Below are positions 26,987 through 35,109 of a stretch of 64,000 nucleotides of DNA, piece after piece. A program made the position numbers and the translations under genes. A model generated the notes under the pieces. The model saw only the letters and a program-made list of their open reading frames with translations, did not search any database and was not told the DNA's origin. Within the stretch, counting starts at the first letter, position 1. The number at the start of each line of letters is the position of its first letter. This stretch comes from Planctomycetota bacterium (GTDB lineage Bacteria; Planctomycetota; Planctomycetia; Planctomycetales; Planctomycetaceae): NCBI GenBank assembly GCA_027618475.1, contig JAQCEJ010000021.1:1-64000 (forward strand), read 5' to 3'.

Positions 26987-29104
26987 CTACTCGTCTTCTT
27001 CCTTCGCATGTTTCGCGGAGGCGACGACTTTGGCTTGTTCGTTCGGGGGCATGGGCTCGTAATGGCTGAATTCGAAAATGAACGACCCCTGCCCTCCTGT
27101 CATGCTCGATAGAGAGCGAGAATAGGTCATCACTTCCGAGAGCGGCACTTTCGCCCTGATCGTCTGATATCCTCCCCCCGCGTTGTCCATCCCTTCGACG
27201 CGGCCGCGGCGACCGTTCAGGTCGCTGGTGATGTCACCCAGCTTGTCGGATGGAACGGTGATTTCGATCGTCACGATCGGTTCCAGCAGCGCTGGTTTCG
27301 CCTGGGTGAAGATATCTCGGAAACCCAAGCTCCCCGCCATCTTGAACGCCGATTCGTTACTGTCGACCGGGTGATCTTTACCGAAAAAGAGTTCGACGGA
27401 GACATCCTGAACCTGATATCCGGCGAGCACACCTCGTTCCATTCGTTCTTTGATCCCTTTTTCGACGGCAGGAATAAACTGGTTGGGAACCGATCCTCCC
27501 GAGACGCGGTCGATGAACGCATAATTCAGCACGGGATCGTAATGGTAGCTTCGCAAACTCAGAAAGCGATCCTTCGTGAAATACTCTTCGGGATTAATCC
27601 CTTGCGGCAGGCTGGCGACGCGTAAGTGCACCTCGGCGAATTGTCCCGATCCTCCCGACTGCTTCTTATGACGATAATGCCCGTCGGCATCGCCCGAGCA
27701 CGTTTCACGATACGGAATCTTCGGCTGGTGGGTAATGATTTCGACTTTATCGCGATGGGCTAAACGTCCTTCGACGATCTGCAAATGCAGCTCGCTCATG
27801 CCGTGCATGACCATTTCCTTCGTCTGCGCATCGCGCGTAACGTGAAAGGTCTGATCTTCTTCTTCGATTTTTTGAAGTGCCCCCGAAATCTTCTGCTGGT
27901 CGGCACGGCTTTTCGGTTCGACCGCGAGACCGATCATCGGTGTCGGGAAACCAATGGCGTTGAGGTTGATCGCGTGCGCTTCGTCCTTGCATAACGTATC
28001 GCCCACATGCAATTCGTCGAGTTTAACGACCGTGACAATGTCCCCCGATGATGCTTCCGATACGTTGGCATGTTCGGTTCCCTGCATTTCCATTAACTGC
28101 CCGATTTTCAAAATCTTGCCGGCTTTCACGCTGTAGACGGACTGGTCTTTATGCAGACTTCCCGCATAGATGCGCAGGAAATTCATTTTCGAGACGAAAG
28201 GATCGATGCGCGTCTTGAAAACGTAGGCGACAAGGGGTTCATCCTGCCCCGGGTTAAGCGTTACCGTCTCACCCACAGCGTTCGTCGTCGTGCGCGGCAA
28301 ATCGACGGGAGACAACGCCTCGGTCGCCAGATCTTCCATCAACTCCTTGATACCGACATCGGTTTTAGCAGCAGTACAATAGACGGGAATCAATGTTCCT
28401 GCGCGAATGGCTTTCGTCATGCCGTGTGCCAGTTCGGTGTCCGAGAGTTTGTCTCCTTCGAGATACCGTTCCATGAGTGATTCATCGGCTTCGACGATGG
28501 AGTCTAAGAGTTTTTGATTGATCGCCTTGGGGTCGGTGGCCACTCCTTCGGGAATACTTGCGGGGAGATGCAGCGTATCGACGACCCCTGAGAACGATTT
28601 TCCCAGTCCAACAGGAACATTGACAGGAATGCACGCCATGCCGAAGGTCTCTTGCAGATTACTCAGCAACACGTCGAAATCGAGGTTATCGGAATCCAGT
28701 TTGTTGAGCACGACCATTCGGCCGAGGCCCGCTTCACCGGCTTTGGCAAACATGCGCCGCGTATTGACTTCGAGACCGGAGTGGGCATTGACGACGACGA
28801 CTGCGGTCTCGACCGCGTTGAGGGCTCCGAGCGCCTGACCGATGAAATCGGGGTACCCGGGGGTATCGATCACCTGGAAGAATTTGTCCGCAAAAGTGAA
28901 GTGTGCGACTGACGAGGTGATGGAATGTTTTCGCTCGCGTTCGTCTTCGTCGGTATCCAGCACGCTGGTGTGATCGTCAACGGAACCGTGGCGGCTTGTC
29001 CCCCCCGCCTTAAACAACATAGCGTCGATTAAGGACGTTTTACCGGACTCTCCGTGACCAACAAAGACAATGTTGCGGATGTCTTCCAACTGATGCTTTG
29101 CCAT
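26987..29104 (-). CDS. EF-G-like translational GTPase (paralogue)
   Basis: The G domain has GHGESGKTS (residues 16-24), DTPGYPDF, and NKLD; switch I carries HSITSS where canonical EF-G has RGITI. Domains II to V follow at normal lengths (about 705 residues in total), with the domain IV segment HKKQSGGSGQFAEVHLRV and domain V LNGRRGRVEGMDNAGG. The overall pattern (GHGESGKTSL, KHSI) is that of the EF-G-like/EF-G2 group rather than the housekeeping fusA, which is normally in the str operon. The ATG at 29104 is preferred because AAGGGG stands 6 nt before it; the ATG at 29110 would directly abut the ribosome-binding site. The group's role in elongation or recycling is not settled. Confidence 0.88.
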   Translation of the reverse strand: MAKHQLEDIRNIVFVGHGESGKTSLIDAMLFKAGGTSRHGSVDDHTSVLDTDEDERERKHSITSSVAHFTFADKFFQVIDTPGYPDFIGQALGALNAVETAVVVVNAHSGLEVNTRRMFAKAGEAGLGRMVVLNKLDSDNLDFDVLLSNLQETFGMACIPVNVPVGLGKSFSGVVDTLHLPASIPEGVATDPKAINQKLLDSIVEADESLMERYLEGDKLSDTELAHGMTKAIRAGTLIPVYCTAAKTDVGIKELMEDLATEALSPVDLPRTTTNAVGETVTLNPGQDEPLVAYVFKTRIDPFVSKMNFLRIYAGSLHKDQSVYSVKAGKILKIGQLMEMQGTEHANVSEASSGDIVTVVKLDELHVGDTLCKDEAHAINLNAIGFPTPMIGLAVEPKSRADQQKISGALQKIEEEDQTFHVTRDAQTKEMVMHGMSELHLQIVEGRLAHRDKVEIITHQPKIPYRETCSGDADGHYRHKKQSGGSGQFAEVHLRVASLPQGINPEEYFTKDRFLSLRSYHYDPVLNYAFIDRVSGGSVPNQFIPAVEKGIKERMERGVLAGYQVQDVSVELFFGKDHPVDSNESAFKMAGSLGFRDIFTQAKPALLEPIVTIEITVPSDKLGDITSDLNGRRGRVEGMDNAGGGYQTIRAKVPLSEVMTYSRSLSSMTGGQGSFIFEFSHYEPMPPNEQAKVVASAKHAKEEDE

Positions 29105-29312
29105 TTTCATCCCCTTGAATGTAGATTCCGAAAATGTTCATCGAAGTTGTTCAAGTCGATGCGATCGAGTGATCTGATAGACGAGAGATTCAGTTTATGA
29201 AATTCTCATGAGCTTCGCCACTCGCCGGCCAATTATTCTCGCTCGCAAATAGCACGCTCTCCCGTGGGGAAGCGGGAGAACGACCGCGAAAATCTACGAG
29301 GGGGCTGGGGAG

Positions 29313-31304
29313 TTACCCACCCACCCGTCCGACGATCAGCGGCGGCATCGGACATTCGAGGGCGTGGGCGACGATTCGCAGCATCTCGGCTTCATCGATG
29401 GTGATTTCACTATCCGCACCAATTGTCTCGGCAGCCGCCTCGAGGATGAGTTTCTTAAATTTCGGCGGCGTCTGCGTCAACAGGTCGAGACTCTTCCAGA
29501 TTCGCGTCAGCGGGCATTCCTCCGCCGCGACAAGTGCGGGTGCCGGACGGAAAGGTAGCAACTTCATTCCAACACTGAATGCCCGTTGTACGGTCGCATC
29601 GTCGGCATGCCCCACCCGTGCTAACGCCGAGAGCAGTATCGACGATTCCTGCTGTGCAACCGATTTCCGAATCGATCGGAGACGCCGCGTTGTGCGGTCT
29701 TTATCGCCGAACAACGCTTTGATGACGATTCGCAACAGTCCCATTTCGAAAAGCGAAATCTGTCCGTCGGCTCGAGCAAGATAGGTCAGCACGTCTCGAA
29801 ACGTCTGACATTGCGTTTCAGAGATTTGATGCAATGCCGGTAATGTCAATTCGACTAGCGGAATGCGATATTCGGTCGGCAGACGAACGGTTATCGCCGC
29901 CAGTCGTTCGGTTAATTGAACCGTTGCGTCGGTCGTTCGTGCGGTGAGACCGCTGAGCTGCGATTGCCGGGTTGCGAAGTCGTCGGACAACAACAGCGCA
30001 TACAACGTCGATTGTGCTCCAATGGGATGATGCACTGCCGAACGGAGAAAATCGGGAAGCGCCGTGAGTAGAGACGATGCGAATTCCAGATGTCTTGCTT
30101 GCGGCTGTCCGACCTGCTCGATCGAAGACTTCGCCGCAAATGCAAATCGTTCCTCTTTTTTGATTTCCGGAAGAGGCGATAATGTGTAATCCCCGACCAG
30201 GTTCATTGATGATGCGGGGGCGAGTTGGGCACGATACGCATCGGCTCCCAGCGATTCTTCATCGGTCAGAATTTGCGATGTGGCAAACTTCCCCTTGAAC
30301 GACGGGTCGATTCGACGAATGCGCTCGTCCAATGGCGGGTGTGTCGACATCAGCGTGAATAAGGACGAGCGTAATCCGTTGCTGAAATACATATGGCTGG
30401 CGGTTTCCGCCTGCGGGCTCGCTATTTTCGATCCTCTCGAATAACCACCGATGGTCATCAACGCCGAGGCAATTCCCTGAGGGTTGCGCGTGAATTGCAC
30501 GGCGGAGGCATCGGCGAGAAACTCGCGCTGACGGGAAACGGCGCTTTTAATGAGCTTTCCGAAGAAAACGCCGATGTAGCCGATCACCATCAGGCCGATC
30601 GCCAGAATGATGAATGCGCCTCCCCCGTTGTCTTTTCCTTTCCGGCTGCTGCTCGAACGGGTCGATGAACGGCCCATCGACCGCAAAATGATCTGACCAA
30701 TTAGAGCAATCACCAGGATGCCGTGCACGAGTCCCATCAGGCGAATGTTCAATCGCATGTCGCCGTTAAGAATATGACTGAATTCGTGGGCGATCACTCC
30801 TTGAAGCTGGTCGCGGGTGAGGCGATCGAGGCAACCCTTTGTCACACCGATAACGGCGGTATCGGGACTAAAACCGGCGGCGAATGCGTTGATTCCATTT
30901 TCTTCGTCGAGCAAAAACACCGGTGGAACGGCGGTTCCTGATGCGATCGCTATTTCTTCAACGACGTTCAACAACATGCGTTCGCGCAGGTTCTGGCTTT
31001 CTCCATTCAACAGCCGTCCTCCGAGACTTTCGGCGACGACGTGCCCTCCCCCGCTCAGTTGAGAAATTTTGAACAGACTGCCGATAAGAATTATCGAAAG
31101 CGTGCCGACCATCACGCCGAGAAAAAGTTCGGGCATCCACAGCGAAGGGGCAACATCCAGGCTTTCTAATTGGTTGGCCTGCTGAAACAACAACAACAGA
31201 AGGAAATAGACGGCCGCCACGATCGTCGCCACGGCCAGAACAAAATAAACGACCAGCAGACTGGTGTTGCGACGGGCGACGTCCTGACTTTGGAAAAAAT
31301 CCAT
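29313..31304 (-). CDS. M48-family membrane zinc metalloprotease with TerB-like C-terminal extension
   Basis: Two membrane helices near the N-terminus (LLVVYFVLAVATIVAAVYFLLLLLF and FLGVMVGTLSIILIGSLF) precede the protease domain. The zinc motif is IAHEFSHILNGD (H173, E174, H177), and the third ligand is probably the glutamate in REFLADASAVQFTR. This matches HtpX-type M48 proteases, which act on misfolded membrane proteins. HtpX is about 290 residues, but this protein has 663: the extra 330 carry two helical segments, LARADGQISLFEMGLLRIVI and ADSEITIDEAEMLRIVAHAL, that resemble the acidic repeats of TerB-like domains. The LemA-family gene lies upstream on the same strand (168 bp), a pairing seen in many bacteria. 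Confidence 0.88.
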   Translation of the reverse strand: MDFFQSQDVARRNTSLLVVYFVLAVATIVAAVYFLLLLLFQQANQLESLDVAPSLWMPELFLGVMVGTLSIILIGSLFKISQLSGGGHVVAESLGGRLLNGESQNLRERMLLNVVEEIAIASGTAVPPVFLLDEENGINAFAAGFSPDTAVIGVTKGCLDRLTRDQLQGVIAHEFSHILNGDMRLNIRLMGLVHGILVIALIGQIILRSMGRSSTRSSSSRKGKDNGGGAFIILAIGLMVIGYIGVFFGKLIKSAVSRQREFLADASAVQFTRNPQGIASALMTIGGYSRGSKIASPQAETASHMYFSNGLRSSLFTLMSTHPPLDERIRRIDPSFKGKFATSQILTDEESLGADAYRAQLAPASSMNLVGDYTLSPLPEIKKEERFAFAAKSSIEQVGQPQARHLEFASSLLTALPDFLRSAVHHPIGAQSTLYALLLSDDFATRQSQLSGLTARTTDATVQLTERLAAITVRLPTEYRIPLVELTLPALHQISETQCQTFRDVLTYLARADGQISLFEMGLLRIVIKALFGDKDRTTRRLRSIRKSVAQQESSILLSALARVGHADDATVQRAFSVGMKLLPFRPAPALVAAEECPLTRIWKSLDLLTQTPPKFKKLILEAAAETIGADSEITIDEAEMLRIVAHALECPMPPLIVGRVGG

Positions 31305-31472
31305 AATCGACAGGAATCCTCACGGTGATGAAGTCTCACATCGTCTCTCGTTCCCTCGCTTTGCTCGGGAACTCACGTCTTCAAAGTGCCGCTTCGCCGA
31401 TGGCACGCGAAGCGTTCTGCTGCGGAAACCCTTCGCGTCGCGGCTAACCTGTTATACATCGGCGTGAAGCTG

Positions 31473-32081
31473 TTACGAGAACGACACTTTTGGCGCCTGC
31501 TTTTCGACTTCTACCGTCACTTCGAACAATTCTGCAGGTCCGAAGCCGCCGATGTTGGCAACGAACACGTCGGGAATTTTTTCACGCTTGGTGTTGTAAA
31601 CAGTCACCGCATCGTTGTAGGCCTGACGTGCAAACGAAACCTTGTTTTCGGTCGACGTCAATTCTTCCTGCAGCGAGAGCATATTCTGATTTGCCTTGAG
31701 GTCGGGGTACGCTTCCATGACGGCGAACAACCGGCCCATCGCACCGGTGAGGGCCGATTCGGCACCCATCAGACCTTGCATAGCCGCAGGATTCCCCGGC
31801 TGTGCAGCCGCGGTCTTATTGGCAGAGATGGCCTGATTTCGTGCTCCGATGACCGCTTCGAGCGTTTCGCGTTCGTGCTGCATGTACCCTTTAGCCGTCT
31901 CGACAAGATTGGGAATCAGGTCGTAACGTCGTTTGAGCTGCACGTCGATTTGTGCAAACGCATTCTTGTAGCGATTACGGAGTGTGACCAGACCGTTGAA
32001 GATGCCGACGCCGTACAACAGCAGAAGCAAAGCTCCGCCGAGGAGTACCACAACGACGATTAACATTCCCCCCATAGCCAT
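31473..32081 (-). CDS. lemA: LemA family membrane protein
   Basis: One N-terminal membrane helix (LIVVVVLLGGALLLLLYGVGIFN) is followed by the conserved LemA helical bundle: LVTLRNRYKNAFAQIDVQLKRRYDLIPNLVETAKGYMQHE, then an alanine-rich long helix and VSFARQAYNDAVTVYNTKREKIP near the C-terminus, ending in the EKQAPKVSF tail typical of the family. Length (202) is normal. AAGGAG sits 6 nt before the ATG. LemA proteins are of uncertain function and often neighbour M48 or TPM-domain genes; here the M48 gene is directly downstream. Confidence 0.92.
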   Translation of the reverse strand: MAMGGMLIVVVVLLGGALLLLLYGVGIFNGLVTLRNRYKNAFAQIDVQLKRRYDLIPNLVETAKGYMQHERETLEAVIGARNQAISANKTAAAQPGNPAAMQGLMGAESALTGAMGRLFAVMEAYPDLKANQNMLSLQEELTSTENKVSFARQAYNDAVTVYNTKREKIPDVFVANIGGFGPAELFEVTVEVEKQAPKVSFS

Positions 32082-32193
32082 ATTGATTCTCCTTCGAAAT
32101 TTTTCAGAGAGACTCAGAAATGGTGATTGTCAGGCACATCATACCAACTGCCGAATGGTTAACGCAGGGAAGGGAGTCAGGGTTCACTGAATT

Positions 32194-33009
32194 TTAGGAT
32201 GATTCTTCAATCTCGTCGACAGGAGCATGAGAACCCCGATGTTCGTGATTGTGCAGATGATTTTCGCAGTATTCGAGCGTTCCGTCACATTGAGAGCAGA
32301 TGCGAAAGTCGATTTTCTTATCCTCCTTTTCCGTTACTCCGCAGATCGCACAACGGTGAAAGGCTTGGCTTTTGGCTTTAATTCGGGTCGCCGTGGTCTT
32401 CATTGTGCGGTGCCCCCAACGAATTCGGTGATAAATATCGACGCCGAAAAACAAAACAAAGTTGAGAATCGACGATAAAACAAGCAGACGGGCGGTTGCA
32501 TCGCCACTGGCGAGTGTCAGCAGGTAACCCGCCCAGGTGATCCAGGCGAGGTATTTGATTTTGACCGGCAGAACAAAGAACAAGAGCAACTCAAACTCGG
32601 GGTACAGCCATGCGAACGCAAGAAACACCGATCCGCCGATGTAAGCGCTGGTCATGACCTGCTCGGGTAAGATAAACGCCACGGCGATCGTCGAGAAATA
32701 GGCGATCAGAACGTAGAGCGTATATCGAAATCGGCCCCATTGATTTTCGAGTGCCGTTCCCATCATTAGAAACAGGTACAACGCAAACATCACCAGGATG
32801 CCGAATCCCGGGGGAAGAAAAATGAACATCACCAGTCGATGATACTCACCCTGCAAGGCCTGGGCACCAATGAGATACCATTGGTCGATAAGCGGGTGCT
32901 GCGACATTCCCAAAAACATCCCGATCGCCTGCCCGATCACAATAAACAGCGTGAGATTCGGAATGGCAAGAAAGCCGAGGTGGCGTTCCAGGCGGTCGAT
33001 CAATTTCAT
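32194..33009 (-). CDS. rhomboid-like membrane protein with C-terminal zinc ribbon
   Basis: Residues 1-215 hold about six hydrophobic helices, with the ordering and the segment AYIGGSVFLAFAWLYPEFE resembling the rhomboid core (the serine helix in proteases is G-x-S-G). Here the sequence is GGSVF, and no A-H-x-x-G histidine is visible in the last helix (LNFVLFFGVDIYHRIRW), so a catalytically inactive rhomboid- or derlin-like protein is likely. Residues of about 225-265 form a cytoplasmic zinc-binding tail: CAICG, CSQCDG and a final cysteine, then a His-rich segment CENHLHNHEHRGSH. The ATG at 33009 is preferred over a TTG at 33048 on homology grounds. It sits between ruvB and lemA on the same strand. 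Confidence 0.55.
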   Translation of the reverse strand: MKLIDRLERHLGFLAIPNLTLFIVIGQAIGMFLGMSQHPLIDQWYLIGAQALQGEYHRLVMFIFLPPGFGILVMFALYLFLMMGTALENQWGRFRYTLYVLIAYFSTIAVAFILPEQVMTSAYIGGSVFLAFAWLYPEFELLLFFVLPVKIKYLAWITWAGYLLTLASGDATARLLVLSSILNFVLFFGVDIYHRIRWGHRTMKTTATRIKAKSQAFHRCAICGVTEKEDKKIDFRICSQCDGTLEYCENHLHNHEHRGSHAPVDEIEESS

Positions 33010-33127
33010 GGCGAGAACAACGACGTTTCGGTGTCTAGAGGCAAACAAACGAGAAAAAATCGACGCCGGGTGACGCCCGCAGCCGCCAGTTATACGAAAT
33101 CACGGCAACGCTGAAAACGCCCAGTGG

Positions 33128-34222
33128 TTAAAACAATCGAGGTTGCTGCGGATCGTCATCGGGAAGCGTCAGTTTCAAATGCTCGAGGGCCGCAACGGTA
33201 ATCATTCGCCCTCGCGGGGTGCGCTGAATAAAACCACATCTCAGAAGAAACGGCTCGACTTCATCCTCAAGCGTATCGGGAGAGATATTCAGCGTATGTC
33301 CCATGGCCTGCAAGCCGGCGGGGCCTCCGCGAAAGACATTAACCAGCGCAGTAAGATAGCGTCGATCCTGATGATCAAGACCCAGTTCGTCGATCTCTTT
33401 CATCAACAGCGCCGACTGCACGATTTCAAGTGTGATGTTGTCGGCTGAATTGCGGTGTTCGGCGTAGTCGCGAATCCAATACAAGAGATTATTCGCCTTG
33501 CGTGGCGTTCCCCGACTACGGACGGCAATTTCACGGGACGATTCGGGTGTCAACGTCGCCCGCAATTTTTTGGCGTTACGAGCGATGATTTCCGAAAGTT
33601 CTTCGAGGTCGTAAAAATCGAGATGCTCGCGATGTACGAATCGGTCGCGGAGCGGTGCCGTCAGCATTCCACTACGCGTCGTCGCGCCAATGACGGTAAA
33701 TGGCTGTAATTTTAGATTGATCGTGCGGGCGTTCAGTCCTTCGCCGAGCGTAATGTCGACGCGAAAGTCTTCCATCGCCGGATAGATAAATTCTTCAACG
33801 GCGGGAGGGAGCCTGTGAATCTCATCGATAAAGAGCACCGACCCACGACCGGCATTTGTGAGGTATGAGAGCAAATCTTTCGGGGCCTTAAGTGTCGGAC
33901 CCGATGCGATCTGCACTTCAACGCCGAGTTCACGCGGCAGGACGGTGGCTAATGTCGTTTTACCGAGTCCCGGCGGACCGTCGAATAACAAATGGCCGAG
34001 CGGTTCATTGCGCTTAATGGCGGCGTCGAGGATGATCTTCAGTCGTTCAATGACCTTGCGTTGCCCCACCACATCTTTGAGACGTTGCGGACGCATTTCT
34101 TCATCGAGACGGGTTTCGGGATCGACGGGAGGGAGTTGTGGCTGCTTCGAATCGGGCTTGTCGCCGTCGTTGCGATCATCGTCGTCGTCACTCTCTCCCT
34201 GAATGACCGAATGACGTACCAT
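33128..34222 (-). CDS. ruvB: Holliday junction branch migration helicase subunit
   Basis: RuvB is the AAA+ motor that with RuvA drives branch migration at Holliday junctions. Walker A is [10 protein letters not shown] (residues 81-90), Walker [10 protein letters not shown], sensor 1 GATTRSG, arginine finger segment APLRDRF and the C-terminal winged helix ends with [13 protein letters not shown]. The family signature [14 protein letters not shown] is present. An acidic N-terminal extension of about 40 residues is unusual. AGGAAG lies 6 nt before the ATG. ruvA and ruvC are not in the window; yebC is directly upstream. Confidence 0.96.
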   Translation of the reverse strand: MVRHSVIQGESDDDDDRNDGDKPDSKQPQLPPVDPETRLDEEMRPQRLKDVVGQRKVIERLKIILDAAIKRNEPLGHLLFDGPPGLGKTTLATVLPRELGVEVQIASGPTLKAPKDLLSYLTNAGRGSVLFIDEIHRLPPAVEEFIYPAMEDFRVDITLGEGLNARTINLKLQPFTVIGATTRSGMLTAPLRDRFVHREHLDFYDLEELSEIIARNAKKLRATLTPESSREIAVRSRGTPRKANNLLYWIRDYAEHRNSADNITLEIVQSALLMKEIDELGLDHQDRRYLTALVNVFRGGPAGLQAMGHTLNISPDTLEDEVEPFLLRCGFIQRTPRGRMITVAALEHLKLTLPDDDPQQPRLF

Positions 34223-34279
34223 CGTGAACTTCCTGATTGAAAAGGCATTCCCTGTCTGAGGGCCGATCGTTCGAAGGAT

Positions 34280-35035
34280 TCAAACGCTTTCCATCACTTC
34301 GGCCATAATCGCATCGGGAATGTTATAATTCGCCGTCACGCTTTGCACGTCGTCATTGTCTTCGAGGGCGTCGAGAAGTTTGAGCACCTGACGTCCCGAA
34401 TCGGCGTCGAGCTCAACCGTGTTTTGCGGAATGCGCGTCACTTCCGACACGTCGGTCGGAATTTTGTTTGCTTCCAGAGCCTGCGAGACAGCTTGAAAAC
34501 GATCGACGGGACATGTGACTTCAAACGATTCACCCTCCAGCTTGACGTCGTCGGCACCCGCTTCGAGAGCAATTTCGAAGAGCTGTTCTTCCGAGACATG
34601 CTGCATCGGGACGACGAACAACCCTTTGCGTTCGAACATCCATGCCACGCAGCCGGTGCTGCCGAGATTGCCGTTGTAGACTTCAAAAATCTTGCGGATT
34701 TCGCCTGCGGTTCGATTGCGGTTTTCGGTTAGAATTTCGCAGATGACGGCGACCCCAGAGGGGCCATATCCTTCGTAAAGTATTTCTACGTATTGTTCGC
34801 CCGAAGATTCGCCACAACCCTTTTTGACGGCCCGTTCGATGTTGTCTTTGGGCATACTGTTCTTGCGGGCCTTGTCGATGGCGTATCGTAACGCGAGGTT
34901 ACTGTCGGGATCGCCGCCGCCGTGTTGGCAGGCGACAATAATCGCGCGGCTCAATTTGCCGAAGAGCTTCCCTTTCTTCTTATCGGCGGCGCCCTTCTTG
35001 TTGGCGATGTTTGCCCAATGTGAATGACCGGCCAT
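34280..35035 (-). CDS. yebC: YebC/PmpR family DNA-binding or ribosome-associated protein
   Basis: The protein begins MAGHSHWANIANKKGAADKKKGKLF, the fixed family signature, continues with NIERAVKKGCG and YEGYGPSGVAVICEILTENRNRTAGEIRKIF and ends in the acidic C-terminal domain. Length (251) is standard. YebC/PmpR was described as a transcription regulator; newer work on homologues such as TACO1 places it on ribosomes at proline stretches. The proline-rich kinase tail at 17.5-17.8 kb shows the host has long proline-rich proteins. It precedes ruvB by about 60 bp on the same strand. Confidence 0.95.
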   Translation of the reverse strand: MAGHSHWANIANKKGAADKKKGKLFGKLSRAIIVACQHGGGDPDSNLALRYAIDKARKNSMPKDNIERAVKKGCGESSGEQYVEILYEGYGPSGVAVICEILTENRNRTAGEIRKIFEVYNGNLGSTGCVAWMFERKGLFVVPMQHVSEEQLFEIALEAGADDVKLEGESFEVTCPVDRFQAVSQALEANKIPTDVSEVTRIPQNTVELDADSGRQVLKLLDALEDNDDVQSVTANYNIPDAIMAEVMESV

Positions 35036-35109
35036 ATTCGACTTTCGATGGGTGATGGATAATACAACGCGGTCATCATAGGACCGGTTTCAATTGATTC
35101 CAGGGAGGT

